Assembly: GCF_018131005.1 (NCBI RefSeq)
Contig: NZ_JAFCJK010000010.1
Coordinates: forward strand, 1 to 64,000
Origin: Bradyrhizobium lablabi
GTDB taxonomy: Bacteria > Pseudomonadota > Alphaproteobacteria > Rhizobiales > Xanthobacteraceae
DNA length: 64,000 bases
Reading direction: 5' to 3'
Position numbers and translations under genes: made by a program
The notes under the pieces: model-generated
Told to the model about the DNA's origin: nothing
Database searches by the model: none
Seen by the model: only the letters and a program-made list of their open reading frames with translations
In this document: positions 44,623 to 52,715 of the stretch, piece after piece
Layout of the letters: the number at the start of each line of letters is the position of its first letter
How positions within the stretch are numbered: the first letter of the stretch is position 1

Positions 44623-45756
44623 ATGGTTGTGTCGCGTCGCGGGGCGTCTGCAAAGGCGCCCCGCACTAAATTTGAGAGCACCCCGTCGAGCCGAATCGTC
44701 GTCGGCGATTGCGTCGCCGAGATGTCGAAGCTTCAGGCCGGCTCCGTCGATCTGGTGTTCGCAGATCCTCCCTACAATCTGCAGCTCAGGGGCGATCTCA
44801 AGCGTCCCGACGAATCGCACGTCGATGCGGTCAACGACGATTGGGACAAGTTCTCGTCCTTTGCCGCCTACGATGATTTCACCCGCGCCTGGCTGCTCGC
44901 CTGCCGCCGCGTGATGAAGCCGTCGGCGACATTGTGGGTGATCGGCTCCTATCACAACATCTTCCGCGTCGGCGCGATCATGCAGGATCTCGGCTTCTGG
45001 CTTCTGAACGACATCGTGTGGCGCAAGTCGAATCCGATGCCGAACTTCCGCGGCCGCCGCTTCACCAACGCGCACGAGACCATGATCTGGGCCGCGCGCG
45101 ACGAGAAGGCCAAGGGCTATACATTCAACTATGAAGCGCTGAAGGCGGCCAACGAGGACGTGCAGGCACGTTCCGACTGGCTGATCCCGCTCTGCACCGG
45201 CGAGGAGCGTCTCAAGGGCAACGACGGCAAGAAGGTCCATCCGACGCAAAAGCCGGAGCAGTTGCTCGCGCGCGTGTTGCTGTCGTCCTCGAAGCCCGGC
45301 GATCTCGTGATCGATCCCTTCAACGGCACCGGCACCACCGGCGCCGTGGCAAAACGCCTCGGCCGCAACTACATCGGCTTCGAACGCGACAAGACCTACG
45401 CGGCTGCGGCCGAAGCGCGCATCGCTGCGATCGAGCCGCTGCCGGAAGCAACACTTGCGCCGTTCATGACGGCGCGCGAGGCGCCGCGCGTTGCGTTCTC
45501 CGAGTTGATCGAACGCGGCATGATCATGCCCGGTGCAAAACTCGTCGACGCCAAGAAGCGCCATGGCGCGCTGGTGCGCGCCGACGGCGCCATCATGCTC
45601 GGCGACAAGGTCGGCTCGATCCACCGCATCGGCGCGGTCGCGCAGGGCTCGGGGGCCTGCAACGGCTGGACCTTCTGGCACGTCGAGACCAAGAACGGGT
45701 TGAAGCTGATCGACGAACTGCGCGCCGAGATCCGCTCCGAGACGGCGGCGGGTTGA
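44623..45756 (+). CDS. ccrM: Cell-cycle DNA adenine methyltransferase CcrM (GANTC)
   Basis: A 377-aa beta-class DNA N6-adenine methyltransferase that methylates the A of GANTC in alphaproteobacteria. Catalytic DPPY at residues 48-51 in LVFADPPYNLQL; SAM motif DPFNGTGTTGAVAKRLGRNY from residue 231; a C-terminal DNA-recognition domain, about 290-377, with GSACNGW-like GSGACNGWTFWHVE. Length matches Caulobacter CcrM (358 aa) with a slightly longer N-terminus. The neighbourhood (rnhB, mutY, smc) is the rhizobial one. Confidence 0.96.
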   Translation: MVVSRRGASAKAPRTKFESTPSSRIVVGDCVAEMSKLQAGSVDLVFADPPYNLQLRGDLKRPDESHVDAVNDDWDKFSSFAAYDDFTRAWLLACRRVMKPSATLWVIGSYHNIFRVGAIMQDLGFWLLNDIVWRKSNPMPNFRGRRFTNAHETMIWAARDEKAKGYTFNYEALKAANEDVQARSDWLIPLCTGEERLKGNDGKKVHPTQKPEQLLARVLLSSSKPGDLVIDPFNGTGTTGAVAKRLGRNYIGFERDKTYAAAAEARIAAIEPLPEATLAPFMTAREAPRVAFSELIERGMIMPGAKLVDAKKRHGALVRADGAIMLGDKVGSIHRIGAVAQGSGACNGWTFWHVETKNGLKLIDELRAEIRSETAAG

Positions 45757-45774
45757 ACCTCCGAGAAATTGCAC

Positions 45775-45920
45775 GGTGAGCAAAGCGCCAAGCGCTGTGT
45801 CCTCCGCTTTCCCCGCGGTGCCTTGATGGCGGGCACGCTCCCGCCTTCGCTCTTCGAGCTACGACGGACGAGTAGCTTTGCCCACCCTGCAATTTGTTCT
45901 CTACGCATCTCACAATGACG
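45775..45920. repeat. Intergenic GCCCACCCT-type repeat fragment
   Basis: Contains GAGCAAAGCGCCAAGCGC, GGCGGGCACGC-like words and TTTGCCCACCCTGCAATTTG. It shares the GCCCACCCT word with 10930-11045. It separates ccrM from a small membrane-protein gene and begins the accessory block. Confidence 0.4.
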
Positions 45921-46005
45921 GCCTGTTGAACACGTCCGCCTTGATACCCGTCTGTTACGGGCCTACGCTTATAGCGGTCAGTTGCCCGTTTCGATTGGTC
46001 GCCCG

Positions 46006-46332
46006 ATGCGCAGACAATCCGAGATCCTGCTGCTGCTGCCCTTGTTGCCGATCTTCCTGATCGGAATGTTTCCGATGTTGTTGATCGGCCTGCTCGGCTT
46101 TTTCGGCCTGATCATTTTCGGTGTTCTCCTTGTCTCGGTCGGGCTGAGCTCAGGTCTCGAAGCCCATGGCGATTTCAACGAGGAAGTCATCGTTCACGGC
46201 TATGCGAAGGCGTCGGAACGCGCGACGCAGGTCTCCAACCTGCATGTCGCGACCCGCTTTGCCGCGCTGCTCGAGGTCGCGGGTGCTGTGCTGATCGCTG
46301 CCGGCGGGGTCGGCTTTTTCTATCTTGCTTGA
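46006..46332 (+). CDS. Small membrane protein of unknown function
   Basis: A 108-aa protein with a very hydrophobic N-terminal half, LLLLPLLPIFLIGMFPMLLIG and FFGLIIFGVLLVSVGL, making two adjacent membrane helices. A soluble loop GDFNEEVIVHGYAKASERATQ follows, then a last helix VAGAVLIAAGGVGFFYLA. I do not recognise it. ATG 46006 is chosen over a TTG at 45982. Confidence 0.65.
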   Translation: MRRQSEILLLLPLLPIFLIGMFPMLLIGLLGFFGLIIFGVLLVSVGLSSGLEAHGDFNEEVIVHGYAKASERATQVSNLHVATRFAALLEVAGAVLIAAGGVGFFYLA

Positions 46333-46459
46333 CCGGCGCGCCGCGCGCCCCTGCCCTACAAACTCGTCGCTTGCGAATTGCTGCGAAATTTGCACATGAG
46401 AGCATGTCAGCGACCGGCCGCATCCGTGTCGTCCATCAGAAATCGAACGGAGTCCCATC

Positions 46460-47140
46460 GTGCTCAAATTCTATCTCAACGCATCGCCGAACCCGACCAA
46501 GGTCGCGCTCTTCCTCGAAGAGTCAGGACTGCCCTACGAGCCCGTCGCGATCGACACCCGCAAGGGCGACCAGTTCAAAGCGGAATATCTGAAGGTCAAC
46601 CCGAACGGCAAGGTGCCGGCGATCGACGACAATGGCGCGATCGTGTTCGATTCCAACGCCATCCTGCTCTATCTCGCCGAGAAGACCGGCAAATTCCTCC
46701 CCTCCAACCGCGCCGAGTTGCTGTCCTGGTTGATGTTCGTCGCGACCGGTCTCGGCCCCTTTTCGGGTCAGGCCGTTCACTTCAAGCATTTTGCGCCGAA
46801 CGACCAGAACCACGACTACGCCCACAACCGCTACCAGTACGAGACGCATCGGCACTACAAGGTCCTCGACGGTCATCTGGCCAACCGCCGCTACATGGTC
46901 GGCGATAGCTACTCGATCGTCGACATGGCGCTGTGGGGCTGGGGACGGATGCTGCCGTTCAAGCTCGGGGACGAGGCCAATGCCAAGTACCCGCATGTGA
47001 AGCGGCTGATCGACGAGATTTCCGCGCGCCCGGCGGCGGCCCGCGCGATCGCGGTGAAGGATAAGTTCACCTTCAAGGCCGAGATGGACGACGAGGCCCG
47101 CAGCATCATGTTCGGCCATCTCAAGACCAGGGCGGCCTGA
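46460..47140 (+). CDS. Glutathione S-transferase, Nu-class (YfcG-like)
   Basis: A 226-aa GST. The N-terminal thioredoxin-like domain reads LKFYLNASPNPTKVALFLEE, then KVNPNGKVPAIDDNGAIVFD and SNAILLYLAEKTGKFLP. The C-terminal helical domain has GPFSGQAVHFKHFAPNDQNH, close to YfcG/YghU proteins that bind two glutathiones and act as disulfide oxidoreductases. The start is GTG 46460. A terminator follows 24 nt after the stop. Confidence 0.88.
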   Translation: MLKFYLNASPNPTKVALFLEESGLPYEPVAIDTRKGDQFKAEYLKVNPNGKVPAIDDNGAIVFDSNAILLYLAEKTGKFLPSNRAELLSWLMFVATGLGPFSGQAVHFKHFAPNDQNHDYAHNRYQYETHRHYKVLDGHLANRRYMVGDSYSIVDMALWGWGRMLPFKLGDEANAKYPHVKRLIDEISARPAAARAIAVKDKFTFKAEMDDEARSIMFGHLKTRAA

Positions 47141-47163
47141 ACCTCGCCGACAAGACGGCAAGA

Positions 47164-47194
47164 CGGCGCTCCTTGCGGGCGCCGTTTTCGTTTA
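47164..47194 (+). terminator. Rho-independent terminator after the YfcG-like GST
   Basis: ACGGCGC (47164-47170) pairs with GCGCCGT (47180-47186), followed by TTTCGTTT. It is 24 nt after the GST stop and can also face the convergent NTF2-like gene. Confidence 0.7.
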
Positions 47195-47220
47195 AGGCGC
47201 CGACGCCCACGGATGAGATC

Positions 47221-47649
47221 TCAGCCCGCTGCGGGCTTGCGCGATTCGGGAAATCGCCCGAGCACGCGCTCCACCAGCGCGGAATCGCAATACTCCTTGA
47301 TCTCCTTGATCTTGCCGTTCTCGAGCTTGAACACCAGGCAATACTCGTTGTCGTAGCGTTGGCCCGTTTTCGTGACGTTGTCGCCGCGCGCCTCCACCGC
47401 AACATAATCGCCGTCGGCGATGAAGTTGAACGCGACCGTGCGCGGCCGCTCCGCGAAGAAGGAACGGAAATGCCCCATTAAGCCGTTCTGGATCGCCTCG
47501 CGTCCTTTGAACTCGTGCGACCATGAGTATTGCCCGGTCACGATCCAACTCGCGTCCTCGGCAAGGTTGTCGGCGAAGGTCGTGCCGCTACGGCTGGCGG
47601 AGTCGGTGAAGACCTGTTGCACCAGTCTCTTGTTGTCGGCTGCGCTCAT
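47221..47649 (-). CDS. NTF2-like/SnoaL-type protein
   Basis: A 142-aa cone-fold protein: NKRLVQQVFTDSASRSGTTF, LAEDASWIVTGQYSWSHEFK, GREAIQNGL, ADGDYVAVEARGDNVTKTGQ, and a final KIKEIKEYCDSALVERVLGRF. SnoaL-like proteins can be isomerases, hydratases or binding proteins; the substrate is unknown. ATG 47649 has AGGAGA upstream. It is divergent from the LysR gene with an 86-nt gap, which suggests LysR control. Confidence 0.82.
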   Translation of the reverse strand: MSAADNKRLVQQVFTDSASRSGTTFADNLAEDASWIVTGQYSWSHEFKGREAIQNGLMGHFRSFFAERPRTVAFNFIADGDYVAVEARGDNVTKTGQRYDNEYCLVFKLENGKIKEIKEYCDSALVERVLGRFPESRKPAAG

Positions 47650-47735
47650 GACGCTCTCCTTTGGTTGACAGCCGATCATTGCCGCGGAGCCGCGCATTCT
47701 TCCAATCGATAGATGATATGATATATATTCATATA
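47650..47735. promoter_or_regulatory. Divergent promoter region with AT-rich dyad, LysR/NTF2 pair
   Basis: The gap holds ATATGA (47716-47721) and TCATAT (47729-47734) as an inverted repeat with a 7-nt TATATAT spacer, directly before the LysR ATG 47736. LysR regulators usually bind AT-rich dyads between divergent genes, so this is the likely operator. Confidence 0.55.
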
Positions 47736-48650
47736 ATGAATTTGAATCTGCTTGATCTCAATCTGCTGGTCGCGCTCGACGCGTTGTTGCGGGAGACGAG
47801 CGTCAGCCGCGCCGCGATGCGGCTCCGCCTGTCGCAGCCCGCGACCAGCCACGCGCTGCAGCGGCTGCGCGACCTGATCGGCGACCCGCTCCTGGTGCGC
47901 AACGGCGCGCGGATGGAATTGACCCCGCGGGCACAGGCATTGCGCGGGCCGCTCGCGCACGCACTCGACCAGGTGCGCGCGCTGTTCGTGCCGGATGAAT
48001 TCGACGCCACGCGCAGCGAGCGGCATTTCCGGCTGATGATGCCGGACCTCGCGGTCGAACTGCTGATGCCGTCCCTGATGGAGAAGGTGACGCGGGCGGC
48101 GCCGAACGTGACCATCGACGTAGTGCCGTGGCGGGGGCCGGCGATCTTCACGCCGGAATTCGCCCGCACCATCGATCTCGTTATTTCGATCGGCAACGCC
48201 TTCAAGGGGTTTCACCGCCAGCGGCTCTACACCGACAGCGACGCGCTCGCGGTGCGACGCGGCCATCCTCTTCGCACGAAGCTCGGGAAGCGCGAGGTGT
48301 TCCTCGCTGCACGGCACGTCGCCGTGGTGATCCGCGGTCAGAACGAGGATCTGATCGACACCTGGCTGCGCGCGAAAGGCATTGAGCGGCGGATCGCGCT
48401 GGTCGTGCCGGGCTACATCGAGGCGCTGCACGTCGTCGCGCGCACCGACCTCGTTGGCTTCGTGCCGCGCCGGCTGATAGCAGCGTTGTCGAAGCAATTG
48501 TCGCTGGTAGCGCTGACGCCGCCGCTCGATCCCGGAATCGACGAGCAGCACATGTTCTACCCGACCCGGGCCCAGATGGACCCCGGCTCGATCTGGCTGC
48601 GCCGGCTGATGCTGGAGACTGGGCGTGAGCTGGAAGCACGGAAGGCGTAG
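47736..48650 (+). CDS. LysR-family transcriptional regulator
   Basis: A 304-aa regulator. The winged helix at residues 1-60 reads LNLLVALDALLRETSVSRAA, then RLRLSQPATSHALQRLRDLI and GDPLLVRNGARMELTPRA. A type-2 periplasmic-binding-like effector domain follows. It groups with the NodD/NahR-like branch, judging by the MNLNLLDLNLLVALDALL start. The likely target is the divergent NTF2-like gene and itself; effector unknown. Confidence 0.9.
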   Translation: MNLNLLDLNLLVALDALLRETSVSRAAMRLRLSQPATSHALQRLRDLIGDPLLVRNGARMELTPRAQALRGPLAHALDQVRALFVPDEFDATRSERHFRLMMPDLAVELLMPSLMEKVTRAAPNVTIDVVPWRGPAIFTPEFARTIDLVISIGNAFKGFHRQRLYTDSDALAVRRGHPLRTKLGKREVFLAARHVAVVIRGQNEDLIDTWLRAKGIERRIALVVPGYIEALHVVARTDLVGFVPRRLIAALSKQLSLVALTPPLDPGIDEQHMFYPTRAQMDPGSIWLRRLMLETGRELEARKA

Positions 48651-48664
48651 GGGCTGCTTCCACG

Positions 48665-48702
48665 CGTCGTCCCGGACCGCGCTTCGCTGGGCCGGGACGA
48701 CG
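48665..48702. terminator. Perfect 11-bp hairpin between convergent LysR and GST genes
   Basis: CGTCGTCCCGG (48665-48675) pairs with CCGGGACGACG (48692-48702). It lies 15 nt past the LysR stop and 14 nt past the stop of the convergent GST. No T-run, so it may be a dispersed palindrome used as a bidirectional terminator. Confidence 0.55.
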
Positions 48703-48715
48703 GAGGGAGAATTGC

Positions 48716-49336
48716 TTACGTCTTGTGATCCGTCAGCACCTTTTGCACGGCGGAGCGCTGCTCCATACGTTCGCGATGGGCGGTCACCTTCGGTAACGTC
48801 GAAGTGTCGACGCCGTCGCCAGCGAGCCAGAGGGTCAACGTGTAGAGATAGGGATCGCAGATCGTGTAGCTCTCGCCCATCACCCACGGCCCCTGCAGCA
48901 TGTCGCGCTCGATCAGGCCGAAGCAGGCGGCCATGGTCTTCGGCACCATCTGCTTCATGTCGGCGAACGAGTTCTCCTCGGTCGCCCAGCGGTAGCCGCG
49001 CCCCTTGTGGGCATGCGCAACATGCACCGTGGCGCAGAGATAGGCGTTGAACGCCTGCACCTTGGCGAATGCGAAGGGGTCACCGAGTGGCGCGAGCTTC
49101 GCTTGCGGGAAGCTCTGCGCAATGTAGGCCAGGATCGCCGGCGTCTCGGTCAGCACGCCGCGATCCGTCAGAAGTGTCGGAACGCGGCCTTTCGGATTGA
49201 TCTTCAGATAGTCCGGGCTGTTCTGCTGATTGGCCTTGAAGTCGAGCCTTTCGGTCGCATAGGGCGCTCCGGCTTCGGCCAGTGCGATGTGGGAGGCGAG
49301 TGCGCAAGTGCCGGGAGCGTAATAGAGCTTGAGCAT
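48716..49336 (-). CDS. gst: Glutathione S-transferase, beta-class
   Basis: A 206-aa GST beginning MLKLYYAPGTCALASHIALA, with Cys11 equivalent to Cys10 of bacterial beta-class enzymes. KINPKGRVPTLLTDRGVLTE and TPAILAYIAQSFP complete the glutathione site, and WVMGESYTICDPYLYTLTLW is the helical-domain signature. It likely conjugates electrophiles or acts as a thiol transferase. ATG 49336 chosen; upstream frame is not GST-like. Confidence 0.9.
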   Translation of the reverse strand: MLKLYYAPGTCALASHIALAEAGAPYATERLDFKANQQNSPDYLKINPKGRVPTLLTDRGVLTETPAILAYIAQSFPQAKLAPLGDPFAFAKVQAFNAYLCATVHVAHAHKGRGYRWATEENSFADMKQMVPKTMAACFGLIERDMLQGPWVMGESYTICDPYLYTLTLWLAGDGVDTSTLPKVTAHRERMEQRSAVQKVLTDHKT

Positions 49337-49476
49337 GTTGTCGGTCCTCTTGGCGGGTTCCGGGAGGTTAGCCACGCGGCCATCGACCGTCCATCCCCGG
49401 CCCGCGCCCGAACCTTTCGCGGTTGCCCACAGCCGCGCTGTCATGCCATGACCTTGGCCAGTCACGAGGACCTGAC

Positions 49477-50748
49477 ATGACCGTGTTGATCGCAGGCGGC
49501 GGAATCGGCGGGCTGACGCTGGCGCTCAGCCTGCACCAGATCGGCATCGCCGCGCGTGTGTTCGAGAGCGTGAGCGAGCTGAAACCGCTCGGCGTCGGCA
49601 TCAACGTGCTGCCGCATGCGGTGCGCGAGCTGAGCGAGCTCGGCCTGCATGACCGCCTCGACGACACGGGGGTGCGGACGCGCGAGCTCGCCTACTTCTC
49701 CAAGCACGGCAAGCCGATCTGGAGTGAGCCGCGCGGACTCGAGGCCGGCTACAAATGGCCGCAGTTCTCGATCCATCGCGGCCGGCTGCAGCAGATCCTG
49801 CTCGATGCCGCGACCGAGCGGCTGGGGCCGGAGAACATCCGGACCAGCCATCACCTCACCGGCTGGACCGAGACGGCGGACGGCGTCCGCGCCGATTTCA
49901 TCGACCGCGCGACCGGCAAGCCCGCGGGATCGTTTGAAGGCGCGCTTTTGATCGCGGCTGACGGCATCCACTCGGCGGTGCGCGAAAGGCTTTACCCTGA
50001 GGAGGGGCCGCCGATCTGGAACGGCCGCATCCTCTGGCGCGGCATCACGCGGGCGAACGCCTTTCTGACCGGCCGCACCATGATCATGGCGGGCCACGAG
50101 ATCCTGAAATTCGTCTGCTACCCGATCTCGAAGGAAGCGGGCAGCGACGGCAGATATGACATCAACTGGATCGCCGAGCGGCATATGCCACCGACCTATC
50201 AGTGGCGCCGCGAGGACTACAACCGCGCCGCTGATCTCGACGAATTCCTGCCATGGTTTGAGAACTGGAATTTCGACTGGCTCGACGTGCCCGGCCTGAT
50301 CAAGGCCTGCTCGCATGCCTATGAATATCCGCTGGTCGATCGCGATCCGATCCCGCAATGGACCTTCGGCCGGGTCACGCTGATGGGCGACGCCGCCCAT
50401 CCGATGTACCCGATCGGCTCCAACGGCGCCTCGCAGGCGATTTTGGACGCGCGCGTGCTGACCCGCGAAATCCTGGCGCATGGGCCGACGCATGCCGCGC
50501 TGACGGCCTACGAGGCCGAGCGGCGGCCCGCCACCACCGACCTCGTGATGCTGAACCGCCGCAACGGGCCGGAGCAGGTGATGCAGCTCGTCGAGGAACG
50601 TGCGCCGAATGGCTTTCGCGTCGTCACCGACGTGCTATCGCAGCAGGAGCTCGAAGACATCGCCGCCAACTACAAGCGCGTGGCCGGCTTCCAGGTCGAG
50701 GCGCTGAACGCGAAACCGCCGATCGTGCAGCGCGCAGGCGCGGCGTGA
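49477..50748 (+). CDS. FAD-dependent aromatic-ring-type monooxygenase
   Basis: A 423-aa group A flavoprotein hydroxylase. FAD-binding MTVLIAGGGIGGLTLALSLH; LLIAADGIHSAVRERLYPEE (the DG motif); and RVTLMGDAAHPMYPIGSNGA (GD motif). This set is typical of PhzS-like and hydroxybenzoate-type enzymes using NAD(P)H and O2. Substrate cannot be assigned. GAGG lies 8 to 11 nt before ATG 49477. Divergent from the beta-class GST, which could detoxify products. Confidence 0.88.
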   Translation: MTVLIAGGGIGGLTLALSLHQIGIAARVFESVSELKPLGVGINVLPHAVRELSELGLHDRLDDTGVRTRELAYFSKHGKPIWSEPRGLEAGYKWPQFSIHRGRLQQILLDAATERLGPENIRTSHHLTGWTETADGVRADFIDRATGKPAGSFEGALLIAADGIHSAVRERLYPEEGPPIWNGRILWRGITRANAFLTGRTMIMAGHEILKFVCYPISKEAGSDGRYDINWIAERHMPPTYQWRREDYNRAADLDEFLPWFENWNFDWLDVPGLIKACSHAYEYPLVDRDPIPQWTFGRVTLMGDAAHPMYPIGSNGASQAILDARVLTREILAHGPTHAALTAYEAERRPATTDLVMLNRRNGPEQVMQLVEERAPNGFRVVTDVLSQQELEDIAANYKRVAGFQVEALNAKPPIVQRAGAA

Positions 50749-50765
50749 GCCGAGGCAAACACTCT

Positions 50766-50905
50766 CGCCCCGCTCTTCGCGGGGAGAGGGTTGGGGTGAG
50801 GGGCTGCGTCCGCGGTCGCAATCTATCGAAAGACCTGTACCCCCTCACCCGGATTGCATCTGCGATGCAATTCGACCTCTCCCCGCAAGCGGGGCGAGGT
50901 GAACG
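50766..50905. repeat. Large inverted repeat between convergent genes
   Basis: Left arm CGCCCCGCTCTTCGCGGGG and AGAGG (about 50767-50790) is the near-exact complement of the right arm CCTCTCCCCGCAAGCGGGGC (about 50877-50897). Inside are GGTTGGGGTGAGGGGC and CCCCTCACCC, also complementary, and a small palindrome GATTGCATCTGCGATGCAAT. The whole can fold into one long hairpin. This wording is a common alphaproteobacterial intergenic repeat and may terminate both flanking genes. Confidence 0.75.
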
Positions 50906-50917
50906 AGAGCTTCACCA

Positions 50918-51337
50918 TTAGCGCAGCGCCCGCGCCGACTCGACAAGGCGAACGCTGTTGGTCGCGGTCGCGAGCAGTGTGCCGTCTTCGGCCAAAAGCC
51001 GGCCCTCGACGAACGCGATCGTCTTGCCGAGTTGGGTGACGGTCGCCTCGCCCGTGATCGGCCCTGGCTTTGCCGGCGAAAGGAAATTCACGGTCATGGT
51101 GATGGTCGTGCTGTAGAGCCTGCCCTCGGTCATCACGAACACCGCCGGCCCCATCGTGTCGTCGAGCATCGCCGACAGGATACCACCCTGGATAAAGCCG
51201 GCCGGATTGCAGAAATCCTCCCTGCCGTCGAATCCGATCCGGATCCAACCGTCTTTCGGCCGTGCGTCGAGCAGCCGCCAGCCGAGCAGTCTGGCACAGG
51301 GCGGCGCGGGGATGTGGTCAAGCGCGGTTGCGATCAT
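50918..51337 (-). CDS. PaaI-family hotdog thioesterase
   Basis: A 139-aa hotdog-fold acyl-CoA thioesterase. FCNPAGFIQGGILSAMLDDT holds the conserved GGxxxxxxD helix with the catalytic Asp, and STTITMTVNFLSPAKPGPIT is the next beta strand. This fits the PaaI/YbgC-like group clearing stalled CoA esters of aromatic degradation. Together with the nearby FAD monooxygenase, a role in aromatic catabolism is possible but unproven. Confidence 0.86.
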   Translation of the reverse strand: MIATALDHIPAPPCARLLGWRLLDARPKDGWIRIGFDGREDFCNPAGFIQGGILSAMLDDTMGPAVFVMTEGRLYSTTITMTVNFLSPAKPGPITGEATVTQLGKTIAFVEGRLLAEDGTLLATATNSVRLVESARALR

Positions 51338-51410
51338 GGTACGCCTCCATTTTGCCGAAGCCGATAGCCGATCCCTACTGCCAGCATGGTGTCAGCAGGA
51401 TTCGACGGCG

Positions 51411-52544
51411 CTAGATGTCCAGGCCGTGCGCGATCACCTTGCGCATGACGCTGGGGAAAGCTTCGTCGGCGAGCGTTGCGATCTCCACCCAGCGCATGCC
51501 AGCCGGCGCGCGCGTCCGCGTTGGAACCTGGGCCGTGTAGACGACGAGTTCCAGCGCAAAATGCGTGAAAACATGGGTGACGACGCCGGCCTTGCGACGC
51601 CAGCGCCTAACGGCCTTGATCGCGGGCGCCGCGGCGAGCGCGGCATCGTCCTCCTGCCCCGCGCGCCATTCCGATCCCGGCACCTCGGTCATGCCACCGA
51701 GCAACCCTCTCTCGGGGCGCGAGCGCACCAGCAGCTCACCGCCGCGCGTGACGACGAAGGCCGCGCCACGGCGCAAGCTGCCGGTCTTCTTCGGCGCCTT
51801 GCGCGGGAACGTCTCCTGATCGCCGCGCGCCCGACCCGCGCAATCGTCATTGAGCGGACACAGCGCGCAGGCCGGCTTCTTCGGCGTACAGATCGACGCG
51901 CCGAGGTCCATCAGGGCTTGCGCGCTGTCGCCGGCGCGAGACTTCTCGTCGCCGGCGCGAGATTTCCCGTCGCCGGCGCGAGACGGAACAAGCAGTGTCG
52001 CTGCCAATTGTTGGATCAGCGGCTTTGATTGCGGCAGCGGCTCCTCGACCGCGAACAGCCGTGACACCACGCGTTCGATATTGCCGTCGACCGGCATGGT
52101 GCGCCGGTCGAATGCGATCGCCGCGATCGCCGCCGCGGTGTAGGGCCCGATCCCGGGCAGCGCGCGAAGCCCTTCCTCGGTTTCCGGAAAGGCCCCACCA
52201 TGGTCGCGCAGCACGGCCACCGCGCAGGCATGCAGGTTGCGAGCCCGCGAGTAGTAGCCGAGCCCTGCCCACATGCGCAGCACGTCGTCCAGCGACGCGC
52301 GGCCAAGCGCCGCGACGTCCGGCCAGCGCGTCACGAATTTCTCGAAATAGGGACCGACCGCCTTGACGGTGGTCTGCTGCAGCATGATCTCCGACAGCCA
52401 CACAAGGTACGGATCAGCCCGTTCCCCCGCCGCGGCCCGCCACGGCAGCCAACGGCGATGACGGTCGTACCAGGCCAGCAGCAGCGCCGGGCGACCGGCG
52501 GAATCTTCGATCAGTTTCGCCTGTGCGGCTATGCGAGAGCTCAT
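51411..52544 (-). CDS. mutY: A/G-specific adenine glycosylase with repeat insertion
   Basis: A 377-aa glycosylase removing A opposite 8-oxoG. Catalytic Glu52 in VWLSEIMLQQTTV, helix-hairpin-helix LPGIGPYTAAAIAAIAF, catalytic Asp153 in MPVDGNIERVV, [4Fe-4S] Cys219, 226, 229 and 235 in CTPKKPACALCPLNDDC, and a C-terminal NUDIX-like domain for 8-oxoG. Residues 188-207 hold three SRAGD repeats just before ALMDLGASICT, absent from E. coli MutY. Functional residues are intact. Confidence 0.95.
   Translation of the reverse strand: MSSRIAAQAKLIEDSAGRPALLLAWYDRHRRWLPWRAAAGERADPYLVWLSEIMLQQTTVKAVGPYFEKFVTRWPDVAALGRASLDDVLRMWAGLGYYSRARNLHACAVAVLRDHGGAFPETEEGLRALPGIGPYTAAAIAAIAFDRRTMPVDGNIERVVSRLFAVEEPLPQSKPLIQQLAATLLVPSRAGDGKSRAGDEKSRAGDSAQALMDLGASICTPKKPACALCPLNDDCAGRARGDQETFPRKAPKKTGSLRRGAAFVVTRGGELLVRSRPERGLLGGMTEVPGSEWRAGQEDDAALAAAPAIKAVRRWRRKAGVVTHVFTHFALELVVYTAQVPTRTRAPAGMRWVEIATLADEAFPSVMRKVIAHGLDI
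51928..51983. repeat. 21-bp tandem repeat inside mutY
   Basis: TCGCCGGCGCGAGA occurs at 51928-51941, 51949-51962 and 51970-51983, an exact 21-nt period with variable 7-nt fillers. It is in frame (SRAGDGK/SRAGDEK/SRAGDSA), so copy-number change adds or removes 7 residues without frameshift. Confidence 0.9.
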
Positions 52545-52576
52545 GGAAACACTTTAATCCCGCGACACAAATCTCT

Positions 52577-52676
52577 CCACGTCATGCCCGGCCTTGTCCC
52601 GGGCATCCACGTCTTTCTTCTCTTGAGGCCAACCACGACGTGGGTGGCCCGGGCAAGCCCGGCCATGACAGCCGGA
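52577..52676. repeat. Intergenic CCCGGGCAT-type palindromic repeat
   Basis: ATGCCCGG and CCGGGCAT arms (about 52583-52606), then a GGCCCGGGCAAGCCCGGCCA block at about 52647-52666. Related to the hairpin at 19806-19828. It separates mutY from the DUF721 gene, which run in opposite directions, so both promoters lie here or nearby. Confidence 0.6.
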
Positions 52677-52715
52677 CTGTTCCTCACGCGAACCGCGGAG
52701 TGATATAAGCCTTTC

